Source: Xylogone sp. PMI_703 (taxonomy: Eukaryota; Ascomycota; Leotiomycetes). Taken from it: a stretch of DNA of 64,000 bases. Shown piece by piece: positions 36,159-46,735 of this stretch; within the stretch, counting starts at the first letter, position 1; each line of letters begins with the position of its first letter. The stretch lies in assembly GCA_021399445.1 (NCBI GenBank), contig JAJTUQ010000001.1, forward strand, positions 930,001-994,000, written 5' to 3'. The position numbers and the translations under genes are program-made. Under the pieces are notes generated by a model. The model was not told where the DNA came from and did not search any database. It saw only the letters and a list, made by a program, of their open reading frames with translations.

Positions 36159-36781
36159 AGTTGTAACCTAGAATAACAAGCAAGGTGCGGCGGAAACGGA
36201 GGAGCTGATTTCGAAGCATTGCTCATGCTCCGGAGCACTGCCAATATATGTGACATACACTCTGCGCAGGGCTAAATACAAGTGGACTAAATTGTATTAG
36301 AACTACGACGGTATGACCGGTGGCTAGCGCTTGGCTGTCATCCTTGCACATCCACAGGCCTTGTAATTATCGCCAGGTTTAAGATTTCACCCAATGAAAA
36401 ATATGAGCTGAACTAATTCCAATATCATCCTGCAATTTATAACACCAATGAATTATTACCATTTATGTATTACACTGCTTCTCCGATCTTCTTGTAATTT
36501 CTGAAATTATGTGATTAATATTTTAGATAGTTTCAGCTAGGCAATCCTCTTGTGGTCCCTACCAGCATCGATTCAGGGGGTCCTTCAGCCCTAGCGGCGG
36601 AAGCCAAAGTTTGGTAGCGACAAGGGTCATTCCGCCGCTCCGCGCCGCGCTCCGCCAGGTATTCCATCTGTAACGGACTCTGACTCCATAGGATGTACGA
36701 AATATGCCTCTCATAGACGCGTTCTTAAAATGAATATAACTAGCAATATCTTCAGTTTCAATATCGAGATAGTATCCACTC
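36159..36781. other. Divergent promoter between regulator and acyltransferase
   Basis: A 623-bp shared upstream region, AT-rich except for a compact GC-rich block at 36593-36657 described separately. No gene is called in it; a minus-strand frame at 36559-36807 is a chance frame over the promoter. Confidence 0.6.
36593..36657. promoter_or_regulatory. Cluster of CGG/CCG triplets with a 10-bp inverted repeat
   Basis: AGCGGCGGAA at 36593-36602 is the exact inverse of TTCCGCCGCT at 36630-36639, followed by several more CCG/CGC triplets up to 36657. Paired CGG and CCG triplets are the recognition unit of Zn2Cys6 dimers, and the adjacent gene encodes such a protein. The block ends 124 bp before the acyltransferase ATG. 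Its role as operator is an inference. Confidence 0.45.
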
Positions 36782-38403
36782 ATGGCTGCCTTACAGAATA
36801 TCTTCAAGCGCAGCCTTTACAAACACCAGAACAAAACACCATCGAATATTATCCGTTTTCTTCGCCAGCTGAAAATCATGGCTACAAATGACGAGCAATT
36901 GCTGAGAGAGATACTCGTTCATCCAACCGGTTGGGAGTCGAGTCCAGAGTCGGAGAGATTCCTCATGTCCCTTATGGGCCACATCATGCCCAAGGTCTAC
37001 GTACTGATTGCTGAAGTATATGCCCTACCGGAAAACGCAGACAGGGAAACGATCGTCAAGAACATAACTACTGGATTGGAGATTGCAGTGTCACAGTATC
37101 CCGTTCTCGCCGGTACACTTGAGATGGACGCAACCACTGGCCAAATGTGGGTGGCCAAGAAGAGAAACTCCACCGTCAGCTTGCATGTCAAGTATATGTT
37201 AGATAAAGATGAGTTCCTCAGCTATGAAGAGCTAGAAAGGAGAGATGTAAGACCAGATGCTTTTCTGTATTCCTTCTTGGCAGGGCTAACGTTAAATAGT
37301 TTCCCGCCAGCTTGATCGTTGGAAATAAACTTCTCCCTGAATCTGTCACGGCAAAACAGCTTCACTCTCCTCTTGGGGACAACAACGATGGGGGAATTGC
37401 CATTGCTAAGTTCCAGATCAACTTTATTCCAGGAGGCCTGATTATTGGTGTAGCAGTTCACCATGCCCTCTCCGACGGTCCGGGCTGTGATGGTCTCTTA
37501 ACCGCATGGGCTCAGAACAGTGCAGCTGCCGCCAACGGAACTCCGTTCGTTCTTGACCAGAAGCAATTCAGTATACATGGATCTCCATTAGACGTTGGGA
37601 AACCTAGCGCTGAACAAATGACACAACTACAGCAAGCAATCCCGGTAGTCAAAGATGCAGGCGGTCCGATGCCGCCGCCGCCAGAAAACTTTACAATGCC
37701 TTCTCTGGTCCAGCAGATGTGGCATTTTCCTAAAACGAAGGCCGGGATGCTCAAGGCCCAAGCATCAAGTATCGAGAAAGACGGTTCTTGGATATCTACA
37801 TACGATGCGATCATCGCCCTTCTGTGGAGCAGTATTACTCGTGCCAAGTTGGATCTTCTTAAGCCAAACTTGGATGCCAAGGCTCTTCTCGTCCACGCTG
37901 TCGATACAAGGAAAATTTGGGACCCACCGCTACCTCAACGGTTTCTAGGAGTTGGAAGCGCACCGGCGCGATGCGAGCCACTGTTGATCAAGGACATCAT
38001 CGCGCCCGAGAACCTACCAAAGCTCGCAGCTTCTGTGCGCGCATCCATCAAAGATATGACACCGCAGTACCTGACTAGTTTGCTACAATGGGTTGCTGGT
38101 CATGATGACCAGCGGTGGCTCGAGATTAGTGTGAACTCTTTCTTGGGCATAGACCTTGGAGCTTCCAGCTGGCAGGGTATGACGGCATACGAGAAGCATG
38201 ATTTTGGTTTCGGGCTACCTAAAGCGCTCAGGTGGCCAAGCCCACCATTTGATGGCTTTGTGTTTGCATACCCGAGTAGAGCGGCTATGAAGGACGCCAC
38301 TGCGGATGAGGGTATTGAGGTGTGTGTTTGCTTGGAGGAAAGCTGCCATCAAAGGTTGATCAAGGATGAGGTGCTGTTAGCTTATGCCCAACCAAGGGGA
38401 TGA
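36782..38403 (+). CDS. BAHD-type acyltransferase (transferase family)
   Basis: Join 36782..37246 and 37300..38403 gives 522 residues; the 53-nt intron starts GTAAGA and ends AATAG. The catalytic HxxxD motif is in VHHALSDGPG (His210, Asp214). The C-terminal structural motif DFGWG appears as DFGFGLPKALR, followed by FVFAYPSR near the end. Both are hallmarks of the BAHD/trichothecene-acetyltransferase-like family, which move acyl groups from CoA to hydroxyl or amino groups of small molecules. There is no signal peptide, so it should be cytosolic. The ATG at 36878 (MATNDEQ) is a plausible alternative start, since the first 32 residues are basic and unlike the family. The partner regulator at 33865 is transcribed divergently. 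Confidence 0.88.
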
Positions 38404-38769
38404 TAGAACGAAGAGGGAGACCGTAGAAACGTAACTTTTACCTCAGCAATTTATATAGAACTTCTCGATTAGCTCTTAAGAAATTCCAGTTTTCAGTTTG
38501 CGCCTTTATAAACCGACCAAATCTAGTGCAATATATCATTCTATGGACAAAGATTATCTTCCTCCTTCCCTCTGTAACTGTAAGTGTTAAAACGAGTCCC
38601 TGCAACCTTGCTTCCGTTATATTCAAGGGTTGAGGATACGTCATCTTGCAAACGCCATTCCACTGGATTAGCTTAGTTATATTGGCTTCATTCTAGGCGA
38701 CTTCCTCTCATTTTTTTAGACATCATACAATCAAGCATCACTATATGCGGCTACTATTTGTTTTATCGA
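38404..38769. other. Spacer between convergent genes
   Basis: 3' flanks of the acyltransferase and the 2EXR gene. No motif seen. Confidence 0.6.
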
Positions 38770-39805
38770 TTACATAATGTAGTTTTTCATACAACTTGTA
38801 CTCAGAATTATGTCTTCCTCATCAATTGCTTCATTTTCACAAACTAAAACTCGAACAGAGTGGAATGGGCCGTTCTCCCCTTGCTGCTCCCGAATCATCA
38901 TATTCATGGTCTGAGCCAGCTTAAATACAGGATGGACAGAATCCCAACCCAATCTCTCAAAATCGAAGATCTCTCGGTATATTATGCCGGCCCCATACAC
39001 GACATCCATATTCCTGTCCTCAGGATCTAGTTTCTTTGCTAGATCGCACTTCTTGATTTGTAGCTCTTTCGGTATCAACTTCCCCTTCCAGCATTGCTGA
39101 CAACGCCCGACACAATAGTCTATCAGGTATAAAGTCTCGAGGTCGTTATGGATACAACTGCAAAGGATGGCAAGGTCTTCGACATCTGCGATATTAAGTT
39201 TGCTTAAGTACCACAATTCAGAAATATCGATGGCCACCCTCCAGGAAACACACAGGGTTTCTGCCATCTCCCGTGACCACATACCCTCGAAAGTGCTGGA
39301 GATGGGATGAGAATCGTTGATCAGAGGATCATCTACGAAGTCATGAACCATGCTGGATGAACCGAAGCGTAAGCAGAGGATGTCAGAAGTATTATCATAT
39401 AAGACACGTTCTTTTTTTTCCGGGGAGTAATACTAAGTCTTTTTTGCCCAAGAATTTTCTGGTCACAGCGGCTGAGTCAATGCATGCTGCAGAAAGAGCT
39501 TTCGTAACTCTATACACAGAAGGATCAGTCCTGAACCTGGTAGCAAAAACTCCATTGCATGTTCCTAGATTAATGTTCAAGGTATCGAGGAAGACACAGT
39601 TCTTGTACATTTGGTACGTCGCTTCATCGGTGATGATCCTGTCACTCCCTATAAAAGCCTGTTCGCTTCGACATTGACTGGAGACCTTCGTCACTGGGGA
39701 ACAGACGTCGAAGATGTGAATGCTAGGTTTCCGAAAACTGGTTTCCCAAATCTTCAGCCTGAGCTCTGCTGGGAGCTGTGGGAAAAGCGGAAATGATTTT
39801 GCCAT
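38770..39805 (-). CDS. 2EXR domain protein with a homopolymer frameshift
   Basis: The N-terminal part (39805-39395) starts MAKSFPLFPQLPAELRLKIWE, the 2EXR signature of abundant fungal proteins of unknown function. After LVLLPGKK the frame ends, but the -1 frame continues through YDNTSDILCLRFGSSS into the second long frame (39351-38770), ending MKNYIM. The break falls at a run of eight T on the plus strand (39412-39419). One base fewer would join both parts into about 345 residues, the family's usual size. Either the gene is newly broken, or this is an assembly or sequencing slip. Cys and Trp residues (CVGRCQQCWKG) in the second half could bind a metal, but that is speculative. Confidence 0.72.
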
Positions 39806-40603
39806 TATAGAAGCCTTGATTCAAGGGCTATGGAGATTTTGCTGTTGCAGTGGAGAATTAAGGATTTATCCCACATGGTCAGTCCACTCCCTAGCCGTCA
39901 TTCCACGGAGTTTCATTATTTGCGTTTCCATCCATTTTTGACTGCCCCCGCTAGTCCAATCAATAACCACTAGATTTGACAGCGGAGAGGGCGGCGGAAA
40001 GGTGGTGGAGAAGGCGGCGGAGAAATCGTCGTGCCAAGCGCAGCGCGCAGCATGCCGGGGTATGCCAAGAAGCCGGCGCTCTGGGCAGCTGCACCTTGCG
40101 TATAGGCATGCAAGTTGCCGATATTGGCACGCCAAGCGCCAGCATGACTGAGGGCTGAGCACTTGACGCCTCTTGCGGTTAGATTGAGCGAGATGAACGC
40201 ATGTCAGCACTGAATTTGTGGAAACAAACAGCTGAATCTACAATAGGGTGATTACAGTTGGATAATACAAGGTTTGGTTCAGTAATCCCAAGCTTCTGAG
40301 TCGTCAGGATTGCCTTCATCCTCCAACAATCCTAGTTTCAGCCATCCTCTAAGCTTAGCACATTAACCGTAACCATGATCTATAGTTAACTCGATGAAAG
40401 AAATAGGCTGTCTCTTATTGGACGGCATACCAAGGGGTAATTCGTCGTAAATACATATCATTGACCTTCATCGGGAGGAGAACTATAAAAACTCCTGTTC
40501 TTGAAGAGTCTTTATGAATCCACCCTATCATCTTTTCAGAAGACATAGCTAGATTCTGGTCATTCAGTTTCACTTTTCACGTAGCCCAATCTCTATTTTC
40601 AAA
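39806..40603. other. Intergenic region with a GC-rich island
   Basis: Between 39970 and about 40150 base composition jumps to GC-rich with AGGCGGCGG-like repeats and inverted GCCAAGCGC copies (about 40034 and 40132), in contrast to AT-rich flanks. No credible gene is found in it on either strand. The right end holds the promoter of the surface-protein gene. Confidence 0.45.
40484..40490 (+). promoter_or_regulatory. TATA box of the surface-protein gene
   Basis: TATAAAA lies 120 bp before the ATG at 40604 and is followed by a pyrimidine-rich leader; a good consensus match at the right distance. Confidence 0.55.
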
Positions 40604-41717
40604 ATGCTGTCGCTGAAAAACATCGTCATTCTGATTTTGGCTCTTTGGCATTCTGCCACAGTCAAAGCACAGGAACGTCCCAATACCACAAGTCCCTGTG
40701 ACTACTATGCTGAGAAGATAGGCGGTAGTAATACAGCTGCAAATCAGAAACTTGCTATGGCTCTTGTTCTTCATTCCGCTCTACTCGGTCCCTATTCCAA
40801 GTACAACACTGTCCACGTACCCAATTTTACCGGAGCTCTGGTTCCAACAACATTTACCGGAGAGTACGTTGATCTTCAAGGCTATTTCAATGGTGCATTT
40901 GCTTCCACAAACACTGGCAAGGACCATGGTGAAGCGGTCAATTTTTGGGACGATGGTGGCATGGAAGTAGCTCTTCAGACGAAACCCGGGAATGGGAACC
41001 CTAATGCCGCCCAAGAGTAAGTGGTTATCTTTATGCCTGGATTCAAATGAAAACATTCTAATTATCATCACTATAGCCGTTTCTATAATCATGTATATTC
41101 ATACTTTGGCACATTCCTGGGATGTTCACACATTGGCTCTACGGAACTTCCCACCTATGATGGCAAAGCCTCCATGTATGAGGTGCACAAGTAAGTCATA
41201 TTAATCTTGCCCCGTTTGGCTGTCAATTCTAAAAAAGATCCATCTTTTCTTCAGGTATATGGATATCAACCCCGCCGAGATGGGTTTCTTCATCGACCAA
41301 GCCGTTCGCGGTCTACTCTCCATTGGTTTCACCAACAGTGATGCTAAGTTTGTAAACGACACTCTCGACATGACCTTTAACAGGCGGTGCGCGCCTGCCA
41401 CACCTGTCGTGCCTGCAAGTGCTGGTCCACAGCTACAAGCCATCTGTCTTACACAAGACTGCATACTCTTGGTCAATGCCACCTGTTCTGTGTACGATGC
41501 TCCTGTAGCACCTGTAGTGGCGAATGCTAGTCTTCTTGGTAACTATACTAAGGTAGCTAACGGGAGCACCTTCTTAAATACATCAACAACGTCTAGCTCT
41601 ACCGGTCTTGCTCCATCTGCTACAGGGTCGAATGCTCCACCAAAGACGATGGCATGGCTACTAGAGGCCACTGTTCTGGCTGGGGGCGTACTACTATTTC
41701 TCTCTGGGTTGATATAA
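40604..41717 (+). CDS. Secreted or GPI-anchored cell-surface protein, unknown function
   Basis: Exons 40604..41016, 41077..41190 and 41255..41717 give 329 residues. A signal peptide is obvious (NIVILILALWHSATVKAQ). The body contains LAMALVLHSALLGPYSKYN, YSYFGTFLGCSHIGS, LPTYDGKASMYEVHKYMDINPAEMGFFIDQA and six or more Cys, with several N-glycosylation sites. This combination matches a conserved ascomycete family annotated as hypothetical. The C-terminus is Ser/Thr-rich and ends in a hydrophobic tail (VLAGGVLLFLSGLI) after a small-residue stretch, which fits GPI anchoring. No catalytic residues are recognised. It probably sits at the cell wall or plasma-membrane outer face. Confidence 0.82.
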
Positions 41718-42757
41718 TTGGCGATGTTGTCAGTATTTCCAGTAGAGGATTCATTTTCCTTCTTTAGCCAAATTCTTTAGCTGTATTTTATTACTAAGTT
41801 GTCAAAAATCATAGGACAGTGAAGCTTGAGATACGCAATCTTATTTTTACAGACATAACAATTTCTCGGAGTCTATCTCATATTTATCCCCTTTCCTATT
41901 GGCTCGGATCAGCTTTGTATTATGTAGATGTTTGGATTAGCAAATATATGCAAATAAGCGCGGCTCACTCATAATTTGACAATCGAAAAGAAAGTGGGAG
42001 TAGTCAACATAGATTTTAAATACAGTTTTCAAATTTAGAAAATGTGGCATGCTCTAGAGTTAGCGTAGTTACTGAGTATTTTATTAAGATGTGCTGAACA
42101 TTTCCGCTCCACTATCTTTAGAATATCACTGTACGTTCTGTTGTTTTAACCAGCCAAGTGATGAGTGATTATGCAGGACGCAGATTATAGTCCCTATATT
42201 CAACATTTAATCCTATAAAGTCCTCGTATAAGAAACTGTCATCACCTATGAAATCCCAGTACAATGTGTTTTTAGTGAAAGCCCTGGATTAACGCCCCTT
42301 TACGTACATTGGCGATTGAACCATCCAGAGTCTGTAATTAAGGTAACAGTAAAATGTAGAAGAAGTAAGAAGGCCTGAATGTGGTTAGTATCTGCGACTA
42401 CCGAAATGGCGGAGTATAACTCTAACAGGGTCGTACCGAATCAAAGAACGCTCCGCCTCAGTCCGCCGACGACGGCTGGGAGGTAATATTTTCAGTTATT
42501 AGGACTATAATCTCCGGGATAGGGCTATAGTTGGAGCTGTAATGCTGACTTTGGATGGCTATCAATGCCAGCTTTTCAGCTACTATGCATTCAGCTCTGC
42601 GCGAAGGTTTAGGGGCATAGTGGAGATTTAAGGAGCTTGATACCCTCTCAACTCCCGCTCGTTTTCAATAATTTCATCCTTAGCTGCTTCAATCATCATC
42701 TATTCTCTCTTACTAGCAACTACCTCACATAGGCTGCGTCTCACGAGTACGCACACA
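41718..42757. other. AT-rich intergenic region
   Basis: About 1 kb without a supported gene. The last 100 bp before 42758 are CT-rich, a typical fungal leader. Confidence 0.55.
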
Positions 42758-43531
42758 ATGGCATCCGTCCTCCGCAAGCTTTTCCGCCGTAAGAAGCAGC
42801 CACCTCTAGTTTGTGCGGTGCAGCTAGATATGGATGACGACCCTCACCACCAGCACACGGCTGCATGCTTCATCGACTTTGAGCCTCTCGCCATAGTCGA
42901 GCTCTTCCAGTCCCAAGGCTGCCAGTCTTGTCCTCCCGCCATCCCCTCTATCCTCGATGGCAGCAATTCCCCAAACTTGCAGCTCCTCTCCTATAATGTG
43001 ACCATCTTCGACCACCTTGGATGGAAAGACACCTGCGCAAACTCACAGTGGGACCAACGCCAGCAGGCATACGTTAGGAAATGGGGACGCACAAGTTTAT
43101 ACACGCCGATGGTTGTCGTTAACGGCATTATAGACGGCAGCGGTGCAGGCGGCAATGGCGATGTGGGTAGCATTGTCAGCCAGGCCCGTAGTAAACAGAA
43201 GGCTGAGATGGACTGGCACATCTATGTGGATGCTAATGATACAGATGTCCGTATCGATTCGGACAAGCAGGAGATCGAACCGCATGATATCATAGTTGTA
43301 GTGTACGAAGCGAAGAGTGAGAAGACCAAGATTGGCAAGGGGCCAAACAAGGGGAAGAAGATGGAGCATCGGAACATTGTCAAAGAGATTATGAAGATTG
43401 GAGAGTGGGCTGGCGGGACAATCGTCTTGCCTCTTCCGAGCTCGCGATCATCCATGCCTCATGGTATGGGTGCGGTTGTTATGTTGCAAGCTGGTCAAGG
43501 CGGACCAATTATTGCATCGACGAAGCTGTAA
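42758..43531 (+). CDS. DUF1223 family protein (thioredoxin-like fold)
   Basis: An intronless 257-residue protein. The core AIVELFQSQGCQSCPPA places a C-x2-C pair at Cys55 and Cys58, the signature of DUF1223 proteins, which are predicted to adopt a thioredoxin-like fold. Downstream LLSYNVTIFDHLGWKDTCANSQWDQRQQAY and TPMVVVNG match the family's conserved blocks. There is no signal peptide; the start is basic (RKLFRRKKQ). Function is unknown; a redox or disulfide role is plausible from the CxxC. Codon usage is more GC-ended than in neighbouring genes. Confidence 0.9.
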   Translation: MASVLRKLFRRKKQPPLVCAVQLDMDDDPHHQHTAACFIDFEPLAIVELFQSQGCQSCPPAIPSILDGSNSPNLQLLSYNVTIFDHLGWKDTCANSQWDQRQQAYVRKWGRTSLYTPMVVVNGIIDGSGAGGNGDVGSIVSQARSKQKAEMDWHIYVDANDTDVRIDSDKQEIEPHDIIVVVYEAKSEKTKIGKGPNKGKKMEHRNIVKEIMKIGEWAGGTIVLPLPSSRSSMPHGMGAVVMLQAGQGGPIIASTKL

Positions 43532-44158
43532 TGCTATTATTATCCTTAGGAGGACATTAACAGTACCCTAAGTATCTGTCTTCTCCCTTTAGATAAGATA
43601 GTCTAGTTTAGATAGGCTCTATTAAATAGAAATCCTATATGAAATTATCAGCACCTCTGATATTCAGAGCTGGAAGCAGTCTATCCCATCTGTTTCTCCT
43701 AGATTTATACTGCCTTGGGCACAGGCATTACAATCTTCATAACTACGATAATTCAATGCTCTCTTTGTTCATTTATACCTCTCGTACTAACAAAATAATG
43801 GAGTAATTGGCGTGTGAATACACACTAAGTCATGCTACACTGCTAGCAACAGCTGGTGGGCCATGTCACTACCAAACACCGAATTTTGAGCGTCTTAAAT
43901 CCACCAACTACGAAAGGAGTATCAAGAAAGGAGCTGCAGCATTTGTCAGAGGCCCCCAGAAGAATACAACTTTGTATAATGGGTGATTGTGGAAGGCTAT
44001 TCGGCGTTCTTCTACGACCGTCTTGGAACGGGAGCTTCTCAGAAGTATGTACCACAAGTTTTCTTCTTTTTTACCATACATCTCTATCCCTATAGTAGAA
44101 TTGAGATACTCTACTCTATATCATTATCTTATCATTATATATACAAGATTATGGTGAT
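43532..44158. other. Intergenic region with a gene remnant
   Basis: Mostly AT-rich. It holds the short hydrolase-like remnant at 43983 and nothing else recognisable. Confidence 0.5.
43983..44054 (+). pseudogene. Short remnant resembling an alpha/beta-hydrolase
   Basis: About 24 codons read VEGYSAFFYDRLGTGAS, which closely resembles the strand-turn region GYSVFFYDRLGTGKS that precedes the nucleophile elbow in some fungal alpha/beta-hydrolases. Nothing upstream or downstream extends the similarity convincingly. It could be a leftover of a deleted gene or a chance match. Confidence 0.3.
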
Positions 44159-45508
44159 TCATGTTTGTAAGATTCCCTTCTGACTGTTGTTATCTCCTGT
44201 TGAGCTCTGTTCGCATTCTTCATGCAACCCGGCCCGTAGTTGGCCACCAATTTCTATCGCGGTCATGGTCTCTAGTCCATAGATTTCTCTAGAGAACTTG
44301 GTATGATTATTTTTCAAACGGCCAAATGTTATAATATCAAGGTTGTTCGACGAGCTCTCTTTAGCCTTGTCGTTGTTGTTGGTCGATCGCTCGCCGATGA
44401 GTCTAGGAGAAATATGACGCAGGAATTTCCGCAGGCTTGGCAGAGTCGCACAGATGACCATCAGATACGCTTCGATGATCCTAAAGTAGAAAAGGTTAAT
44501 TAGTTTAGAAGCTACCCGTTAAAGACTTCTTTGAACTTACAACCAAAAATCGGTTGGGCCAGAGCCCCATGAGACATCAGCATTGCTCAGCTGCTGTATT
44601 ATGACTACCAGACGCAAGATGGATGTTGCAATAGTACTAGATGTAGAATATCATTAGTGCCTTCGGAGCCAAGTTAAGGCAGAAACTCACCACAAACCAA
44701 CTGTAAATAATGCGATCAAACCTATTTTCTGTCTTCGGGGAATCTGCAGATTGATGACGGTCGGAATGGGGAGAATAATGATGTAAATATCTACCATGAG
44801 GCCTAGAATAGCTGTTGCTTTATATGTTGCAGGTCGGTCGATACATGTACCCAATATGAGAGGATTCCAAGCCAGTTCCAGTGGCTTGCATGGAAACGCT
44901 GTTGCGAAGGCCAATCCAATATTAGAGCCCGCAATGAAGAATATACCAAAATAAACTGCGAATCGGTATAATTGAACCGGACTCAAGCGTATGTAGAATA
45001 TCAATAGACTGAGCTTAGCTGCCGTGATACAGAGGGGGTAAATGATGGGCATCGGATAGAAATTGTGAAGGTATGTGAGGAATTTATCAAGCACCATTTC
45101 GTATGCATGTGTTCCCATTGAGCCGTTGACAACAGTTCCTGTAGTGGTGTGAATTAGAAGATAAAATTATTCTTATATAGGATGTGAGATAATTCTTACT
45201 CAGTATCAAATATCTTCGAGAATGATGAGTAACTATAATTGTTTAAGCATTCGCACCGTAATAGCGACTGTCTTGAGTCGTACCCAGCCAATAAGAAGCA
45301 AAACATCTTCCCAAAACAACCTTTTTTGGATGTATAGGTTTGTATACACTCTCTGTGCAACGAAAAGTAGCGCAATGAAGTTCATAACGCCTGACACCCA
45401 ATACATCTGTTGTACAAACTGTCTCTGAGGATGGTCAAAGTCGACTTGGTAACCTGTAGGAGGCGGGAGCAGCGTAACTTCTCCGCCAGGATGAGTGTAA
45501 AGCGACAT
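44159..45508 (-). CDS. PTH11/SAT4-like rhodopsin-domain membrane protein
   Basis: The 5' exon starts at 45508 (MSLYTHPGGEVTLLPPP..) and holds the first helix and the FWEDVLLLIGW motif typical of fungal rhodopsin-domain integral membrane proteins. The 3' exons are clear and in phase: 45138..44691, 44636..44541 and 44480..44159, with GSMGTHAYEMVLDKF, AAKLSLLIFYIRLSP, FPCKPLELAWNP..GTCIDR and SIVQQLSNADVSWG-like blocks, then a hydrophilic tail. Seven helices in the plasma membrane are expected. Between 45138 and 45270 a 33-nt exon (45232-45200) fits by splice signals, but no donor in exon 1 gives the needed phase. The frame is thus one base off there: either an indel or an unusual intron. Role in sensing is inferred from the family only. 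Confidence 0.7.
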
Positions 45509-46735
45509 ATTTCGGGACTTGACGGAACATATAAAATAAACGATTTAGACTCATACAGCTGTGTGGTCTTGAAAAATTTCCAGAGTCAAAAAGCCGTGCA
45601 GGAGCGAACTGTACACCAGTGAGCGGCACTGGTGCAAACTTAAAGTAGAAGGTATTTTAAAGGCCAAACATGTCGATCTCCATTGCTCTGAAAACATGCT
45701 TCAATCTGTTGGTATTTGTTGGTGATGATTTTAGTCGTCGGGGAGCAAATTCCGGAATGCAACTTCCAGGTATCCTAGCTAGGTCCCAAAGGCTTCTCCT
45801 GTGGAGCACCTCTCCTCAAGTCCCAGAAACTGTCTCTTGCGCGTCGGTCATGTCAAAACAGTTGCCCTGGGGTCGCATGAGTTGCGATTTACCAACATTA
45901 AGGCATTATCGCTTGGCATAGGTGTGTTCATTTTTAACATATCATTATCCGTGGCCCTCGTGGTAGCCACTTGCAAAATCGTCTAACCCACAAGTGACCA
46001 CCGCGAGGGTTATGATAACATGTCAGAATATGGCGCTGTAACATCGTGTTCAGGGCTAGACTGTTGGTTGTTGGTTGTTGGTTTTCCCAGCAAGATAATA
46101 CGTCGACCTATGCAACCCCCTTGTAGGACGTGTCATCTTGCTACGTACGCCACAAGCACGCATTGGAACTTTGCGATCTGAACAGTTAATTGCGATGAGA
46201 AGACTCTCTCGTCAGTTGCCTACTGGTAGTATGAATACATAAGAACATGTTGCCCAACTATGCCAATAGCCTCACTCCATCGGTGACCGCTTCTGCTTTC
46301 CTGCAACACAGCATGGTTATGACATAGGGGTTTAAAGCAGATTTGGACGGGAATACTATTCCGTAGGGATCTTGAAACAAGAGACAAAACGGAATGCGTC
46401 TCCGAGAGGGAATGTTGGGTTAAGCTGCTCATCCACACTCTAGTTGCGACTTGCTTTCTCATTGCTACTACTGTATTGATCGCACCACTCAGTGCTTAGC
46501 CTACATTGAGATTGGATAATGACTCTCGCCCATTCCTAAACAATAAGTGGGCTAGCCAGGGATAACTGCTGCATTGTTCTACGAAAACGTAGCAAGCCAA
46601 GCACTGCATAGAGGCATATTTCGTTTAACCGAGCAAGTATAAAGTTGGATTGTTATCCCCTTGCTGGTCACAAATTGTTATTCCTCAGTGCATCATCAGC
46701 ACTCAAGAAATTGTGATATTCCCATTTATTCCTCT
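45509..46735. other. Intergenic region between divergent genes
   Basis: About 1.2 kb. It contains a decayed inverted repeat (45956-45973 against 45991-46008, 15 of 18 matching) and a short GTTGGTT tandem (46062-46084). No gene is supported; small plus-strand frames around 45670-45986 lack motifs. Confidence 0.45.
46638..46644 (+). promoter_or_regulatory. TATA-like box of the flavin oxidase gene
   Basis: TATAAAG lies 98 bp before the chosen ATG at 46736, supporting that start over a more upstream non-ATG frame extension. Confidence 0.5.

Noticed and set aside
45233..45256. 24-nt intron that would repair the rhodopsin-like gene
   Set aside because: Too short to be spliced in known fungi.
45956..46008. 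Imperfect 18-bp inverted repeat as a possible structured RNA
   Set aside because: Of its three differences only one keeps a base pair in RNA, so it looks like a decayed DNA repeat rather than a conserved stem.
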